A stretch of DNA of 64,000 nt, taken from assembly GCF_001659705.1 (NCBI RefSeq), contig NZ_CP015971.1, forward strand, positions 2,607,029 to 2,671,028, written 5' to 3'. Origin of the DNA: Arachidicoccus sp. BS20 (GTDB taxonomy: Bacteria; Bacteroidota; Bacteroidia; Chitinophagales; Chitinophagaceae). The position numbers were made by a program, and so were the translations under genes. Below, in pieces: positions 8,268 through 16,970 of this stretch. The notes beneath the pieces were generated by a model. It was not told the DNA's origin and did no database searches. It saw nothing but the letters and a program-made list of their open reading frames with translations. Position 1 is the first letter of the stretch, and each line of letters starts with the position of its first letter.

Positions 8268-10724
8268 TCATTCATCGCGCAAACTATCGACAGGATTGGC
8301 TTTGGCGGCGGCAACGGATTTAAAGCCGATGCTTGCAAACGCGATGATAAAAGCAACAACACCCGCGATGGCAAATATCCACCAATAAATTTTTGTTTTG
8401 TTGGCATAGCCTTGCAGCCATTTATTCATGGCAATATACGCCAACGGCGTTGCAATGATGAATGAAATAATAATGAGCCGGATAAAATCTTTGCTGATGA
8501 GTAGTACAATATCTTTCACCGATGCGCCCATTATTTTACGAATGCCTATTTCTTTCGTTCTTTTACGAACCATTAAAGAGACCAAACTGAATAATCCCGT
8601 GCAGGAAATAATGATGGCAAGAAAAGCAAAAATGTTGAACAGCTTCGTGAGTCTTATTTCCAAGTCGTACAAATGCGCAATGCGGTCATCTACAAAAGAG
8701 AAGTCGAATTTATCTTTAGGAAAAAATTGTTTGAATTGTTTTGAAATATAATTAATGGTTGCATTGGTATTTGTTGCATTTATTCTTAAATAAGCTTGTC
8801 CTGCATATTCATTTGAATAACATCTTATCACAATAAACGGATTTTCTTCTTTCAAAGACATTCCTCTGAAATCTTTGATGATACCGATAATTGTTCCCTG
8901 AAACGCACCCATATGTACACGTTGCTCAATCGGATTTTCTAAACCAATTGCCTTGACTAAATTTTCCGAAACAATTACAGGTCTATTAGGTTCAATGGTT
9001 TCTAAAAAATTTACCATTGGTTCATGATTTTTCTTTCGGACTTCATTCTTTTTTTCTTCAATGTCTTCTAAAGCATTATAGTCAATTATATCCGAAGGAT
9101 GCTTTGTCGAAAAATCTCTCCCTTCAATTATTGGTATTTGGAATGTTTTAACAAAATTAAAATCAGCATCAATGAAAGCAAAGTTTAATTGCTTGGTAGA
9201 GTCTTTGGGATTATCCATTGAAGACGTTCCTCCATAATAATTCGCAATATGCAATCCTGAAAAAGTTAATAATTGAATATCGGAGTTTTGCAGCAGTTTA
9301 TTTGTAAATGCATCACTACCATGATTACCATAAGGAACTGAAAAGGTCAGCAAATTATTTTTATTAAAACCCAACGGCGCATTGTCCAGATAACTTAATT
9401 GTGTGTGTACCACAATGGTCGCTACAATCAGCATAATGGAAATGGTAAATTGAATTACAATCAACGATTTTCTCAAACCAAGACTTACACGGAAACCATT
9501 GCTCCTGCCGCCTCTCAGCGAACTCACAGGCTCCAACCGCGAAAGGAAAAACGCAGGATACCAGCTCGACAATAATGTTGAAAAAACACAAATACCGATA
9601 ATGATAAGCAATGTGCCAATGTTCATTAAAAAAGAAATATCCGCCTGAATATTGAGCAACGATGTAAAGGCTTGCCACAGAGTGTAAGCTAATAAAAATG
9701 CCACTGGTATGGCAATTGCAAAATACAATAACGATTCGCCAATAAACTGTAATATCAATTGTACTTTTTGCGCTCCAAACACTTTGCGCACGCCTACTTC
9801 TTTCGTTCTTTCCAAACTGCGCGCAATAGTAAGATTGATAAAATTGATACAGCCGATGATTAAGATAAGCAATGCAATACACCCGTAAATGTAGATGTAT
9901 TTTATGTCGCCTAAACGATAATTGTTTCCCTGGTCTTTTATGTCTGATGAGTGTAAATGTATTTTCTGTACAGGTTGAAATTCAAAATGGAAATTGTCCA
10001 TATTGTATTTGTGGCAAAGCTGTTTTATCTTCTGTGAAAGCGTTGTAACGGAAGCATTTTTACTTAAAAGAATAAAAGAGCTTGTTTCACTATAACCGCT
10101 TGAAACATCCAATGCGCCGTATTGTTCCTGATCTAAGAAAAAAGCGTCCGCAGTCATAAAACTGTTTGACGGAATGTCCTTGACAACGGCGGCAACTATG
10201 TAATGTTTATCATTTCCCCGCCCGTTAAAATCTTTTCCTACGGCATTATCTGTTCCATATATTTTTTTTGCCAACGACTGGGCAATTACAACATTATTTA
10301 CATTTGATAAAGCTGTTTTAGAATCGCCGTATAAAAATTGAAAATTGAATATTTGAAAAAACAAACTGTCGGCACGGCAGGCTTTTATTTGAACATACTC
10401 ATTCTTAATAAGCACATTTTTATTATAAAGAACAATGGGCGTTTGCGCTTCTATTTCAGGGATTTCGCGCGCAGCCGTTGCTCCGAAAGCATCGGGAATG
10501 CCTCCGGAACGCTCTTGCGCATTACCTCTTTTATCATCCGAAATAACTCTGTATATCCTGTCCGAATTACTATAGCTCGTATCAAACGAAGTTTCGTAAC
10601 GAATGTAACCCACAATCAGCATCACGCAAGTCAAACCTACAATCAATCCCGAAAGACTGATGAGCGCATTCGTCTTATCTTTTTTAAAGCTGCGCAGGGC
10701 AATGAGAAAATAATTCTTCAGCAT
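8268..10724 (-). CDS. ABC transporter permease 1, double MacB/FtsX type
   Basis: An 818-residue inner-membrane permease that lacks an ATPase domain. Architecture: TM1 after the start MLKNYFLIALRSFKKD, a large periplasmic domain, a three-TM bundle preceded by ERTKEVGVRKVFGA (about 310), TM5 near 430 (LIVIQFTISIMLIV), a second periplasmic domain, and a last three-TM bundle preceded by RTKEIGIRKIMGASV (about 705). It is thus two fused MacB-like halves. The C-terminus reads ANPVDSLRDE, unlike the ANPVKSLKTE shared by the other eight permeases, so it is the outlier of the set. The ATG at 10724 was chosen because it aligns with its paralogues; an upstream ATG at 10748 adds eight residues. Substrate unknown. 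Confidence 0.92.
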   Translation of the reverse strand: MLKNYFLIALRSFKKDKTNALISLSGLIVGLTCVMLIVGYIRYETSFDTSYSNSDRIYRVISDDKRGNAQERSGGIPDAFGATAAREIPEIEAQTPIVLYNKNVLIKNEYVQIKACRADSLFFQIFNFQFLYGDSKTALSNVNNVVIAQSLAKKIYGTDNAVGKDFNGRGNDKHYIVAAVVKDIPSNSFMTADAFFLDQEQYGALDVSSGYSETSSFILLSKNASVTTLSQKIKQLCHKYNMDNFHFEFQPVQKIHLHSSDIKDQGNNYRLGDIKYIYIYGCIALLILIIGCINFINLTIARSLERTKEVGVRKVFGAQKVQLILQFIGESLLYFAIAIPVAFLLAYTLWQAFTSLLNIQADISFLMNIGTLLIIIGICVFSTLLSSWYPAFFLSRLEPVSSLRGGRSNGFRVSLGLRKSLIVIQFTISIMLIVATIVVHTQLSYLDNAPLGFNKNNLLTFSVPYGNHGSDAFTNKLLQNSDIQLLTFSGLHIANYYGGTSSMDNPKDSTKQLNFAFIDADFNFVKTFQIPIIEGRDFSTKHPSDIIDYNALEDIEEKKNEVRKKNHEPMVNFLETIEPNRPVIVSENLVKAIGLENPIEQRVHMGAFQGTIIGIIKDFRGMSLKEENPFIVIRCYSNEYAGQAYLRINATNTNATINYISKQFKQFFPKDKFDFSFVDDRIAHLYDLEIRLTKLFNIFAFLAIIISCTGLFSLVSLMVRKRTKEIGIRKIMGASVKDIVLLISKDFIRLIIISFIIATPLAYIAMNKWLQGYANKTKIYWWIFAIAGVVAFIIAFASIGFKSVAAAKANPVDSLRDE

Positions 10725-10760
10725 GGTTTTTTGTTTATAGTTCGTCAATATTTTTCAGGC

Positions 10761-13145
10761 TTATTCTGTCTTCAAACTCTTGACAGGATTGGCGCGTGCG
10801 GCTTTTAATGCCTGATACAAAACGATGCCCATGGCGATTAAAAGCGTTATCAGCGAAGCGGACAAAAGCAACAGCCAGCTTATTTGAATGCGCGTAGCAA
10901 AATCCTGCAGCCATTTATTCATCAATATATAAACCAATGGCAGCGCAATTGCAGAAGCAATGCAAATAAGCATGAAATAATTTTGCGACAGCAACTTTAC
11001 AATACTTGCATTGCTGGCGCCGAATACTTTTCTGATACCTATTTCTTTCACACGTTGCTTTGCGAATAAATTTACCAATCCGAAAAGCCCCATCGAAGCA
11101 ATCACTATCAGCAAGAGCGAAACATAATTAGTTACTTTCAAAATACCGTCGAGCAAAGAGTATTGATGACTTATTTTATCGTCCAGCAGTTCATAGCTGA
11201 AAGTCCTGCGCGATGGTATTTTGGCAAACTCTTTTTGCAACAACTCTCCAACGGCTTTCACATGCTGCGCATCTGTTTTAATACTCAAATACTCTGCATT
11301 CAAACCTTGTTTGCCATTATAATACAAAAGCAACGGTCGTACATTCTGCATGAGATTGGCGTAATGAAAATCTTTTACAACGCCTATAATTGTTTCCATT
11401 TCACCCTTGCCGCTGCCGCCGCTGATTTGCTTGCCTACGGCATTTTGCCAGCCAAACGCTTTCATCGCGGCTTCGTTGATGATAACCTTTGCGCCCATTG
11501 ATTTTTGCGGAATGTTTGTAAAATTTTCTCCTTGCAGCAATTGCATTTTATAAGTCGGAAGCAAGCCTGCATCAACCGAAAAATATTGCAGGTGGATTTT
11601 TTTACTTGATACTGCATCCAGATAAGTATCGCTGTTATTGGAATAAGAAGACGGAATATCGTTACTTGTGGATACGCTTTTTATGTAAGGATTATTCTTC
11701 AGTTTGTTTAGCAATGCATCAAATTGCGCTGCCGCTGTTTTCTCATTTTTAAAAGCCAAATCCATATCGGCTGTAATAATATTTTCTTTGTCAAAGCCGA
11801 GCGCAGCACGCTTCATGTAATGAATCTGGCTGGTCAAAATCAATGTAACGCCGATACATATTATCGCCAAAACAAACTGTAACGTGATAAAAATATTCCG
11901 CCCGTAGCTTTTTTTATTCTTTCCTGAGATTTTTCCTTTAACTACATCCGTAATTTTTAAAGAGTTTAAATGAAACGCAGGATAACTTGCAACAACGACG
12001 GCAATTACAAATGAGCCTGCGATAAACCAAAGCAACAGCGGATAATCGTGTTGCATATCGGGAACCATTTTTCCGAATGTAGATTGTATGATATGATTGA
12101 TTTGCGGAAGCAGCAGGAAATAAAATAAGAATAATGACAACAGTAACGATGTGAAAATGATGATGCCGTTTTCAATACAGAACTGCATTACTATTTGCCT
12201 GCGCTTGCTTCCTATTATCTTTTTTACGGCGACTTCTTTGGCGCGGTTATACATCGTTGCCGTGTTAAGATTGACCAGGTTAATCATTAAAATCAGCAGT
12301 ATGAATATAATCATGCCTGCCTGTCCTTTTATCATTACGTTGGTAAGATTGCCCGATTCGTTGCGCACAAAATCCTTAAACGGCGTAAGCATTAAATACA
12401 AGTCTTTAGTATCGGACAAATAATTTTTTCGGGCAATTTCATTCAATTGTTTATTCAGCAAAGCCGTATCGGCATTGGGTTTTAACAGCAAATAACTTTC
12501 TGCAAAGGTGTTGTACCAGTTAGCATTGTTTATAAAACCTTTATTATCTTTCAGCAAACTTGTGGTCAATAATACATCGGGGCGAAGCGTTGTATTGGTT
12601 GGAATACTTTTCATAACACCGGTAACAGTTAGTGAAACCGAATCGTCCGCAACAAGGGTTTTCCCCACAGGATTGACATTACCGAAAAATTTTACGGCTT
12701 CTTCTTCGCTTAAAACAACGTTGTATTTATTACTTAATATAGACTGTATTTTTCCGTATTTAAGCGGAAAGGAAAATACTTTGAAGAAAGAAGAATCTAC
12801 AAAATAGGTCTCGTCCTGAAATTCCTTGTTGCCGACTTTCAACCACGGCGCATACCATTGTTGTAAATGCGTGCCTGCTTCTACTTGCGGACATTGTTTC
12901 AGCACCGCATCCAGGAACGGATAAGTTGTTTGCCGATAAACGGAGCCGTCCGAAATTTTGGTTCGCACATAAGCCATTCTGTCTTTGTTTTTGAACTGAC
13001 CGTTGGACGTCATTCCCTGATACATCAGAAACGATAAAGTAATAACACTTGCCAGTCCAAATGTTAGTCCTATTAAATTGATAACCGAAAAACTCTTATA
13101 TTTAGTAAGGTTTCTCCATGCTGTTTTAAAATAGAGCTTGAACAT
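10761..13145 (-). CDS. ABC transporter permease 2, double MacB/FtsX type
   Basis: A 794-residue permease starting MFKLYFKTAWRNLTKYKS. The first TM bundle is introduced by RAKEVAVKKIIGSKRRQIV near residue 305, the most divergent version of this motif in the island (KKIIG instead of RKVLG). The second is RVKEIGIRKVFGASN near 675, and the end is ANPVKSLKTE. The two periplasmic domains lie at about 45-280 and 450-650. Its stop is 36 bp before the ATG of permease 1, the tightest permease-permease junction here, so these two are surely co-transcribed. It may form a heteromer with permease 1; the sequence does not show this directly. Confidence 0.92.
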   Translation of the reverse strand: MFKLYFKTAWRNLTKYKSFSVINLIGLTFGLASVITLSFLMYQGMTSNGQFKNKDRMAYVRTKISDGSVYRQTTYPFLDAVLKQCPQVEAGTHLQQWYAPWLKVGNKEFQDETYFVDSSFFKVFSFPLKYGKIQSILSNKYNVVLSEEEAVKFFGNVNPVGKTLVADDSVSLTVTGVMKSIPTNTTLRPDVLLTTSLLKDNKGFINNANWYNTFAESYLLLKPNADTALLNKQLNEIARKNYLSDTKDLYLMLTPFKDFVRNESGNLTNVMIKGQAGMIIFILLILMINLVNLNTATMYNRAKEVAVKKIIGSKRRQIVMQFCIENGIIIFTSLLLSLFLFYFLLLPQINHIIQSTFGKMVPDMQHDYPLLLWFIAGSFVIAVVVASYPAFHLNSLKITDVVKGKISGKNKKSYGRNIFITLQFVLAIICIGVTLILTSQIHYMKRAALGFDKENIITADMDLAFKNEKTAAAQFDALLNKLKNNPYIKSVSTSNDIPSSYSNNSDTYLDAVSSKKIHLQYFSVDAGLLPTYKMQLLQGENFTNIPQKSMGAKVIINEAAMKAFGWQNAVGKQISGGSGKGEMETIIGVVKDFHYANLMQNVRPLLLYYNGKQGLNAEYLSIKTDAQHVKAVGELLQKEFAKIPSRRTFSYELLDDKISHQYSLLDGILKVTNYVSLLLIVIASMGLFGLVNLFAKQRVKEIGIRKVFGASNASIVKLLSQNYFMLICIASAIALPLVYILMNKWLQDFATRIQISWLLLLSASLITLLIAMGIVLYQALKAARANPVKSLKTE

Positions 13146-13192
13146 AGTCTAATAATTTGAAATTGATTTCTGAGTAAAACGAAAACCTTTGG

Positions 13193-13272
13193 CGTCATTG
13201 CGAGCGAAGCAATCTCGTAATGTTTGTTGAGATTGCTTCGTCGTTCATTCCTCTCTTTTTCCCGTAATGACG
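13193..13272. repeat. Palindromic spacer repeat with nested hairpin
   Basis: Outer arms CGTCATTGCGA and CGTAATGACG. Inside is a long inverted pair, gcgaagcaatctc against gagattgcttcgtc. It fills most of the 174-bp spacer between permeases 2 and 3. Confidence 0.7.
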
Positions 13273-13319
13273 TTCAAGTATGTTCATATTTCTTTAAATA
13301 ATCTTTATATCATGGTTCA

Positions 13320-15692
13320 TTATTCCGTTTTTAAACTCTTTACCGGATTGGTTCTTGCGGCTCTCAACGCTTGCGAACTCACGGTTACAAACGCAATCAG
13401 CATTGCCAATACTGCGGCTACTGCGAAAATGTACCAACTGATACCGGTGCGGTAAGCGTAGCTTTGCAGCCAATGGTGCATAAACCAAAACGCGAGCGGA
13501 AACGCAATAATGCACGACAGCAAAACCAGTTTCAAAAAATCTTTCGACAACAGCATCACAATAGACTTTACCGATGCGCCCAGCACTTTGCGCACGCCTA
13601 TTTCTTTGGTTCTTTGCTCTGCCATAAATGCCGATAAACCCAATAATCCCAAACAAGAAATAAAGACTGCCAACGCACCGAAAATGGTTGCCAGCGACCC
13701 AACAAACTGTTGCTGCCTGAACTTTTGTTCAAAGTCTTTATCCACAAAATGATAATCAAAAGGCTGCGAAGCATCTGCCTTACGGAAAACTTTTTGCAGC
13801 CTGGAAAGCGTTCCCTGTAAGTCCTGCGTGGGTTTCAGCTTCATGAAAATATAGTTACAGCCCGATGGATTGTTTTGAAATAACAAAGGCGCGGGATGCA
13901 TTTCATTCATCTCGTTATATACAAAATCTTTCGTAATTGCCTTGATGGTAACGGCTTGTTGCTGGTCATCGCCCCACCATATTTTTCCGCCTACGTGCCC
14001 TGCTTTTCCCATCAGTTTTGCAAAAGATTCGTTGATAATAACGTTCGTGCTATCCAGGCTTGGGTTTTCCGAAAAGGCGGTTCCGTCTTTTAGTTTTATA
14101 CCGAAAGTTTTGAGATAATCAGCATCGGCACTTACGTAAGTAACTAATACGTCTTCCGTTGCACTTTTGCCTTCCCAACTGGCGCCACCGCCGTTGTTGT
14201 ACATTTTCATCGGCGAATGAGAGCCGAGCGAAACATCGCTCACATCATTCGTACTTAAAATATTTTGCTTTAGCGATGGATAACCTTTCATCAAATTGGG
14301 CGTAACGCTTACATACAGCACATTATCTTTCTTAAATCCTAAGTCTCTGTTTTTGGTAAATTGAATTTGCTTATACACAACGATCACTGCAATAATGATA
14401 ATTACCGAAATGGTAAACTGCAACACCACCAATATTTTCCGCACAATGCCTGCATTGCCTGCGTTTTTCGTAATTTGGTTTTTCAATGCGCGCACCGGAT
14501 TGAACGATGATAAGTACAACGCAGGATAGCTGCCTGCAACAATTCCGCAAATGCCGCCGGTAATAATCAGGAACAAAATATGCGAAGGCGCCAATACATT
14601 TAATTGCAGATGAATGCCAATCAAGCTGCTGAACAAAGGCAATACGCAAGCCACAACAATAACCGCAAGTATTACGGCAACATAAGCCACAATCAACGAT
14701 TCGGACAACAGTCTGCCAACCAAATCTCTGCGCGTAGAACCCAGCACTTTGCGCATCCCTATTTCCTTTGCACGCTTCTCGCTGCGCGCGGTGGAAAGAT
14801 TCATAAAATTGATACAGGCGATAATTAAAATAATCAACGCGATGAATGAAAACATTTTTACATTTTGAATTGTTCCCAAAGAAGCGTCTTCTTTTCCATT
14901 GACAAACACACCATACAAATTCAATCTTTTTAAAGGATACAGCCACAAAACATTCGTATTGCCCGGGTCATTTTGCTTAATCAGTTTTTCAAGTTGCGCA
15001 TTTACCGAAGCATAATTTGCTTTCGGATTGAGTTGGACCCAAGTGCCGCAACTGTTATTTCCCCAACTGTCCCAGTTTTTATTTTCATTATAATTTACCT
15101 GAAACGGAAGAAAAAAATCCTTGCCGGCGAACTGAATATTCTGCGGAAAATCTTTGTACACGGCAGAAACTTTGTACGGCTTGTTGTCCACCAATAATGT
15201 TTTCCCGATTGCATCTTTATTGCCAAAATATGCCGTTGCCAGCTTTTGCGAAATGGCAATTTGCGATATATCGTTCAATATATTATTTGTATTTCCTTCC
15301 ACCAAAGGCAGTCCGAACATTTTAAAGAAAGCAGAATCTACATAGGCACCCGATTGCGACAAATGTTTATCGCCCAAAGCGATGGTAGCGCCTGCATCGC
15401 TGTAACGCGAAGCATTTTCCACGCCGGGAAACTGTTGAAGCAACGCATCTTTTACACGGAACGGCGTAGCGCGGAAAGTGTACATATCCTTACCGTAAGT
15501 CTGGTTATTCTCTATCAGGTAAATATTGTTCAAATCGGGAATGGAATGGTCATACGTTACATTGTATTCCACCCACAAAAAAATGAGGCTCGCGCACGCA
15601 ATGCCTACGGCAAGCCCGGCAATGTTCAATACGCTGAAAGTCTTGTTGCGTCTGAGATTGCGCCACGCCGATTTAAAATAACTGTTTGTCAT
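13320..15692 (-). CDS. ABC transporter permease 3, double MacB/FtsX type
   Basis: A 790-residue permease. Start MTNSYFKSAWRNLRRNKTF, then TM1 (about 20-42), the first periplasmic domain and the motif KRAKEIGMRKVLGSTRRDLV near 300. TM5 near 410 is VVLQFTISVIIIIAVIVV. The second periplasmic domain and RTKEIGVRKVLGASV near 672 follow, ending ANPVKSLKTE. It lies directly downstream of the second ATPase gene (187-bp spacer) and is the most likely regular partner of that ATPase by position. Its C-terminal third closely resembles those of permeases 8 and 9 (AVFISCLGLLGLSAFMAEQ). Confidence 0.92.
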   Translation of the reverse strand: MTNSYFKSAWRNLRRNKTFSVLNIAGLAVGIACASLIFLWVEYNVTYDHSIPDLNNIYLIENNQTYGKDMYTFRATPFRVKDALLQQFPGVENASRYSDAGATIALGDKHLSQSGAYVDSAFFKMFGLPLVEGNTNNILNDISQIAISQKLATAYFGNKDAIGKTLLVDNKPYKVSAVYKDFPQNIQFAGKDFFLPFQVNYNENKNWDSWGNNSCGTWVQLNPKANYASVNAQLEKLIKQNDPGNTNVLWLYPLKRLNLYGVFVNGKEDASLGTIQNVKMFSFIALIILIIACINFMNLSTARSEKRAKEIGMRKVLGSTRRDLVGRLLSESLIVAYVAVILAVIVVACVLPLFSSLIGIHLQLNVLAPSHILFLIITGGICGIVAGSYPALYLSSFNPVRALKNQITKNAGNAGIVRKILVVLQFTISVIIIIAVIVVYKQIQFTKNRDLGFKKDNVLYVSVTPNLMKGYPSLKQNILSTNDVSDVSLGSHSPMKMYNNGGGASWEGKSATEDVLVTYVSADADYLKTFGIKLKDGTAFSENPSLDSTNVIINESFAKLMGKAGHVGGKIWWGDDQQQAVTIKAITKDFVYNEMNEMHPAPLLFQNNPSGCNYIFMKLKPTQDLQGTLSRLQKVFRKADASQPFDYHFVDKDFEQKFRQQQFVGSLATIFGALAVFISCLGLLGLSAFMAEQRTKEIGVRKVLGASVKSIVMLLSKDFLKLVLLSCIIAFPLAFWFMHHWLQSYAYRTGISWYIFAVAAVLAMLIAFVTVSSQALRAARTNPVKSLKTE

Positions 15693-15752
15693 AATTTTTT
15701 AATTTGAAAATAAGACAATTTGAAAATGCTTTTGAAACCGGAACACGTTTGT

Positions 15753-15825
15753 CGTCATTGCGAACGAGGAACGAGTGAGGAATCTCATTGTGCTTGTTGA
15801 GATTTCTCCTGTCGTCGAAATGACG
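15753..15825. repeat. Palindromic spacer repeat, downstream partner of the pair around ATPase 2
   Basis: A 73-bp element with arms CGTCATTGCGA and CGAAATGACG. It matches the element at 16648-16720 at all but about three positions in the same orientation, so the second ATPase gene is bracketed by near-identical direct repeats. Confidence 0.8.
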
Positions 15826-15879
15826 GCGCAGCCGCGTTCATATTTCACTTTCGCGCTCAATTATTAATTACTAATTGAT

Positions 15880-16578
15880 TTAATCATGTACATAATCCAG
15901 TTCTCTCAAAATATTTTCCGTAACCTTTTCGCCGTCAAGCATACGGATGATGCGGTGCGCAAACTTTGCATCATGCTCGCTGTGCGTAACCATAATGATA
16001 GTAGTGCCTTGCTCATTGAGCGTGGTAAGCATATCCATCACTTCGCTGCCGTTGTGCGAATCGAGGTTTCCGGTAGGTTCATCCGCAAGTATAAGTTTCG
16101 GCTTATTCACTACGGCGCGGGCAACGGCTACACGCTGCTGCTGACCGCCCGAAAGCTGTTGCGGATAATGGTTTTTACGGTGCATAATTTGCATTTTGTC
16201 CAATGCTTCTTCTACCATTTCTTTTCTGTCCGAAGCCTTCACATTGTTGTAAATCAACGGCAGCTCTACGTTTTCGTAAGTCGTCAATTCGTCAATCAAA
16301 TTAAAGCTCTGGAACACAAAGCCGATGTTCTTCTTACGAAGGTCGGCGCGCTTTTGCTCGTTAAAGTTCGCAACTTCAATTCCGTCAAAGAGAAAACTTC
16401 CACCATTACAATCATCCAGCAAACCGAGAATATTGAGCAGTGTGGACTTGCCGCAGCCGGACGGTCCCATAATGGCAACAAATTCGCCTTTCTTTACGTC
16501 GAATGACATTTTGTTTAGTGCAACCGTTTCTATCAAATCGGTGCGGTACACCTTTTCGAGATTGGTAATTTTAATCAT
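15880..16578 (-). CDS. ABC transporter ATPase, MacB/LolD type (second of two)
   Basis: A 232-residue energy subunit with every catalytic motif in standard form: GPSGCGKST near residue 39, GFVFQSFNL, LSGGQQQRVAVARA near 143, LILADEPTGNLDS near 163 and THSEHD near 200. It ends with an extra tail after the family core (TENILRELDYVHD). This is probably the main ATPase for the nine permeases, most of which have no ATPase gene beside them; that sharing is inference. It lies between permeases 4 and 3, with a 392-bp upstream spacer holding two repeats and no visible promoter. Confidence 0.94.
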   Translation of the reverse strand: MIKITNLEKVYRTDLIETVALNKMSFDVKKGEFVAIMGPSGCGKSTLLNILGLLDDCNGGSFLFDGIEVANFNEQKRADLRKKNIGFVFQSFNLIDELTTYENVELPLIYNNVKASDRKEMVEEALDKMQIMHRKNHYPQQLSGGQQQRVAVARAVVNKPKLILADEPTGNLDSHNGSEVMDMLTTLNEQGTTIIMVTHSEHDAKFAHRIIRMLDGEKVTENILRELDYVHD

Positions 16579-16647
16579 TGTTTTATTTTTATTTGTTTTT
16601 GAAAATTTGTTGAATTGATTTATTGTTTAATTGTTATTTATTCTTCG

Positions 16648-16720
16648 CGTCATTCCGAACGAGGAACGAGTGAGGAATCTCATTTTGCTTGTTGAGATTT
16701 CTCCTATCGTCGAAATGACG
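16648..16720. repeat. Palindromic spacer repeat, upstream partner of the pair around ATPase 2
   Basis: 73 bp, arms CGTCATTCCGA and CGAAATGACG, about 70 of 73 positions equal to 15753-15825. It lies in the 392-bp spacer 16579-16970, which otherwise holds the repeat at 16808 and AT-rich sequence with no gene. Confidence 0.8.
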
Positions 16721-16807
16721 GGCGCTATCGTGTTCGCATTTTATTTTCTTGTTCAATTTTTTAATTTAATAATGTGATAATGCCATTGAAAACCGGAACA
16801 CCTTTGC

Positions 16808-16879
16808 CGTCATGCCGAATTTATTTCGGCATCTATATTATTTCTTCCTTTGAGATGCTGAAACGAGTTCAGCATGACG
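16808..16879. repeat. Palindromic spacer repeat, ATGCCGAA/TTCAGCAT subtype
   Basis: Arms CGTCATGCCGAA and TTCAGCATGACG pair at the ends. Each arm also folds on itself (CCGAAtttatTTCGG and GCTGAAacgagTTCAGC). Same outer TGACG ends as the other spacer repeats but a different interior; related elements lie at 19391 and 34984. Confidence 0.7.
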
Positions 16880-16970
16880 TGTGCCGGCGTGTTCATCGTT
16901 GATATTCTTGTTCATTATTATTTTTTCATTTTCCTATAAATCATATAAATCCAAATAATTCCAGTTCAGA

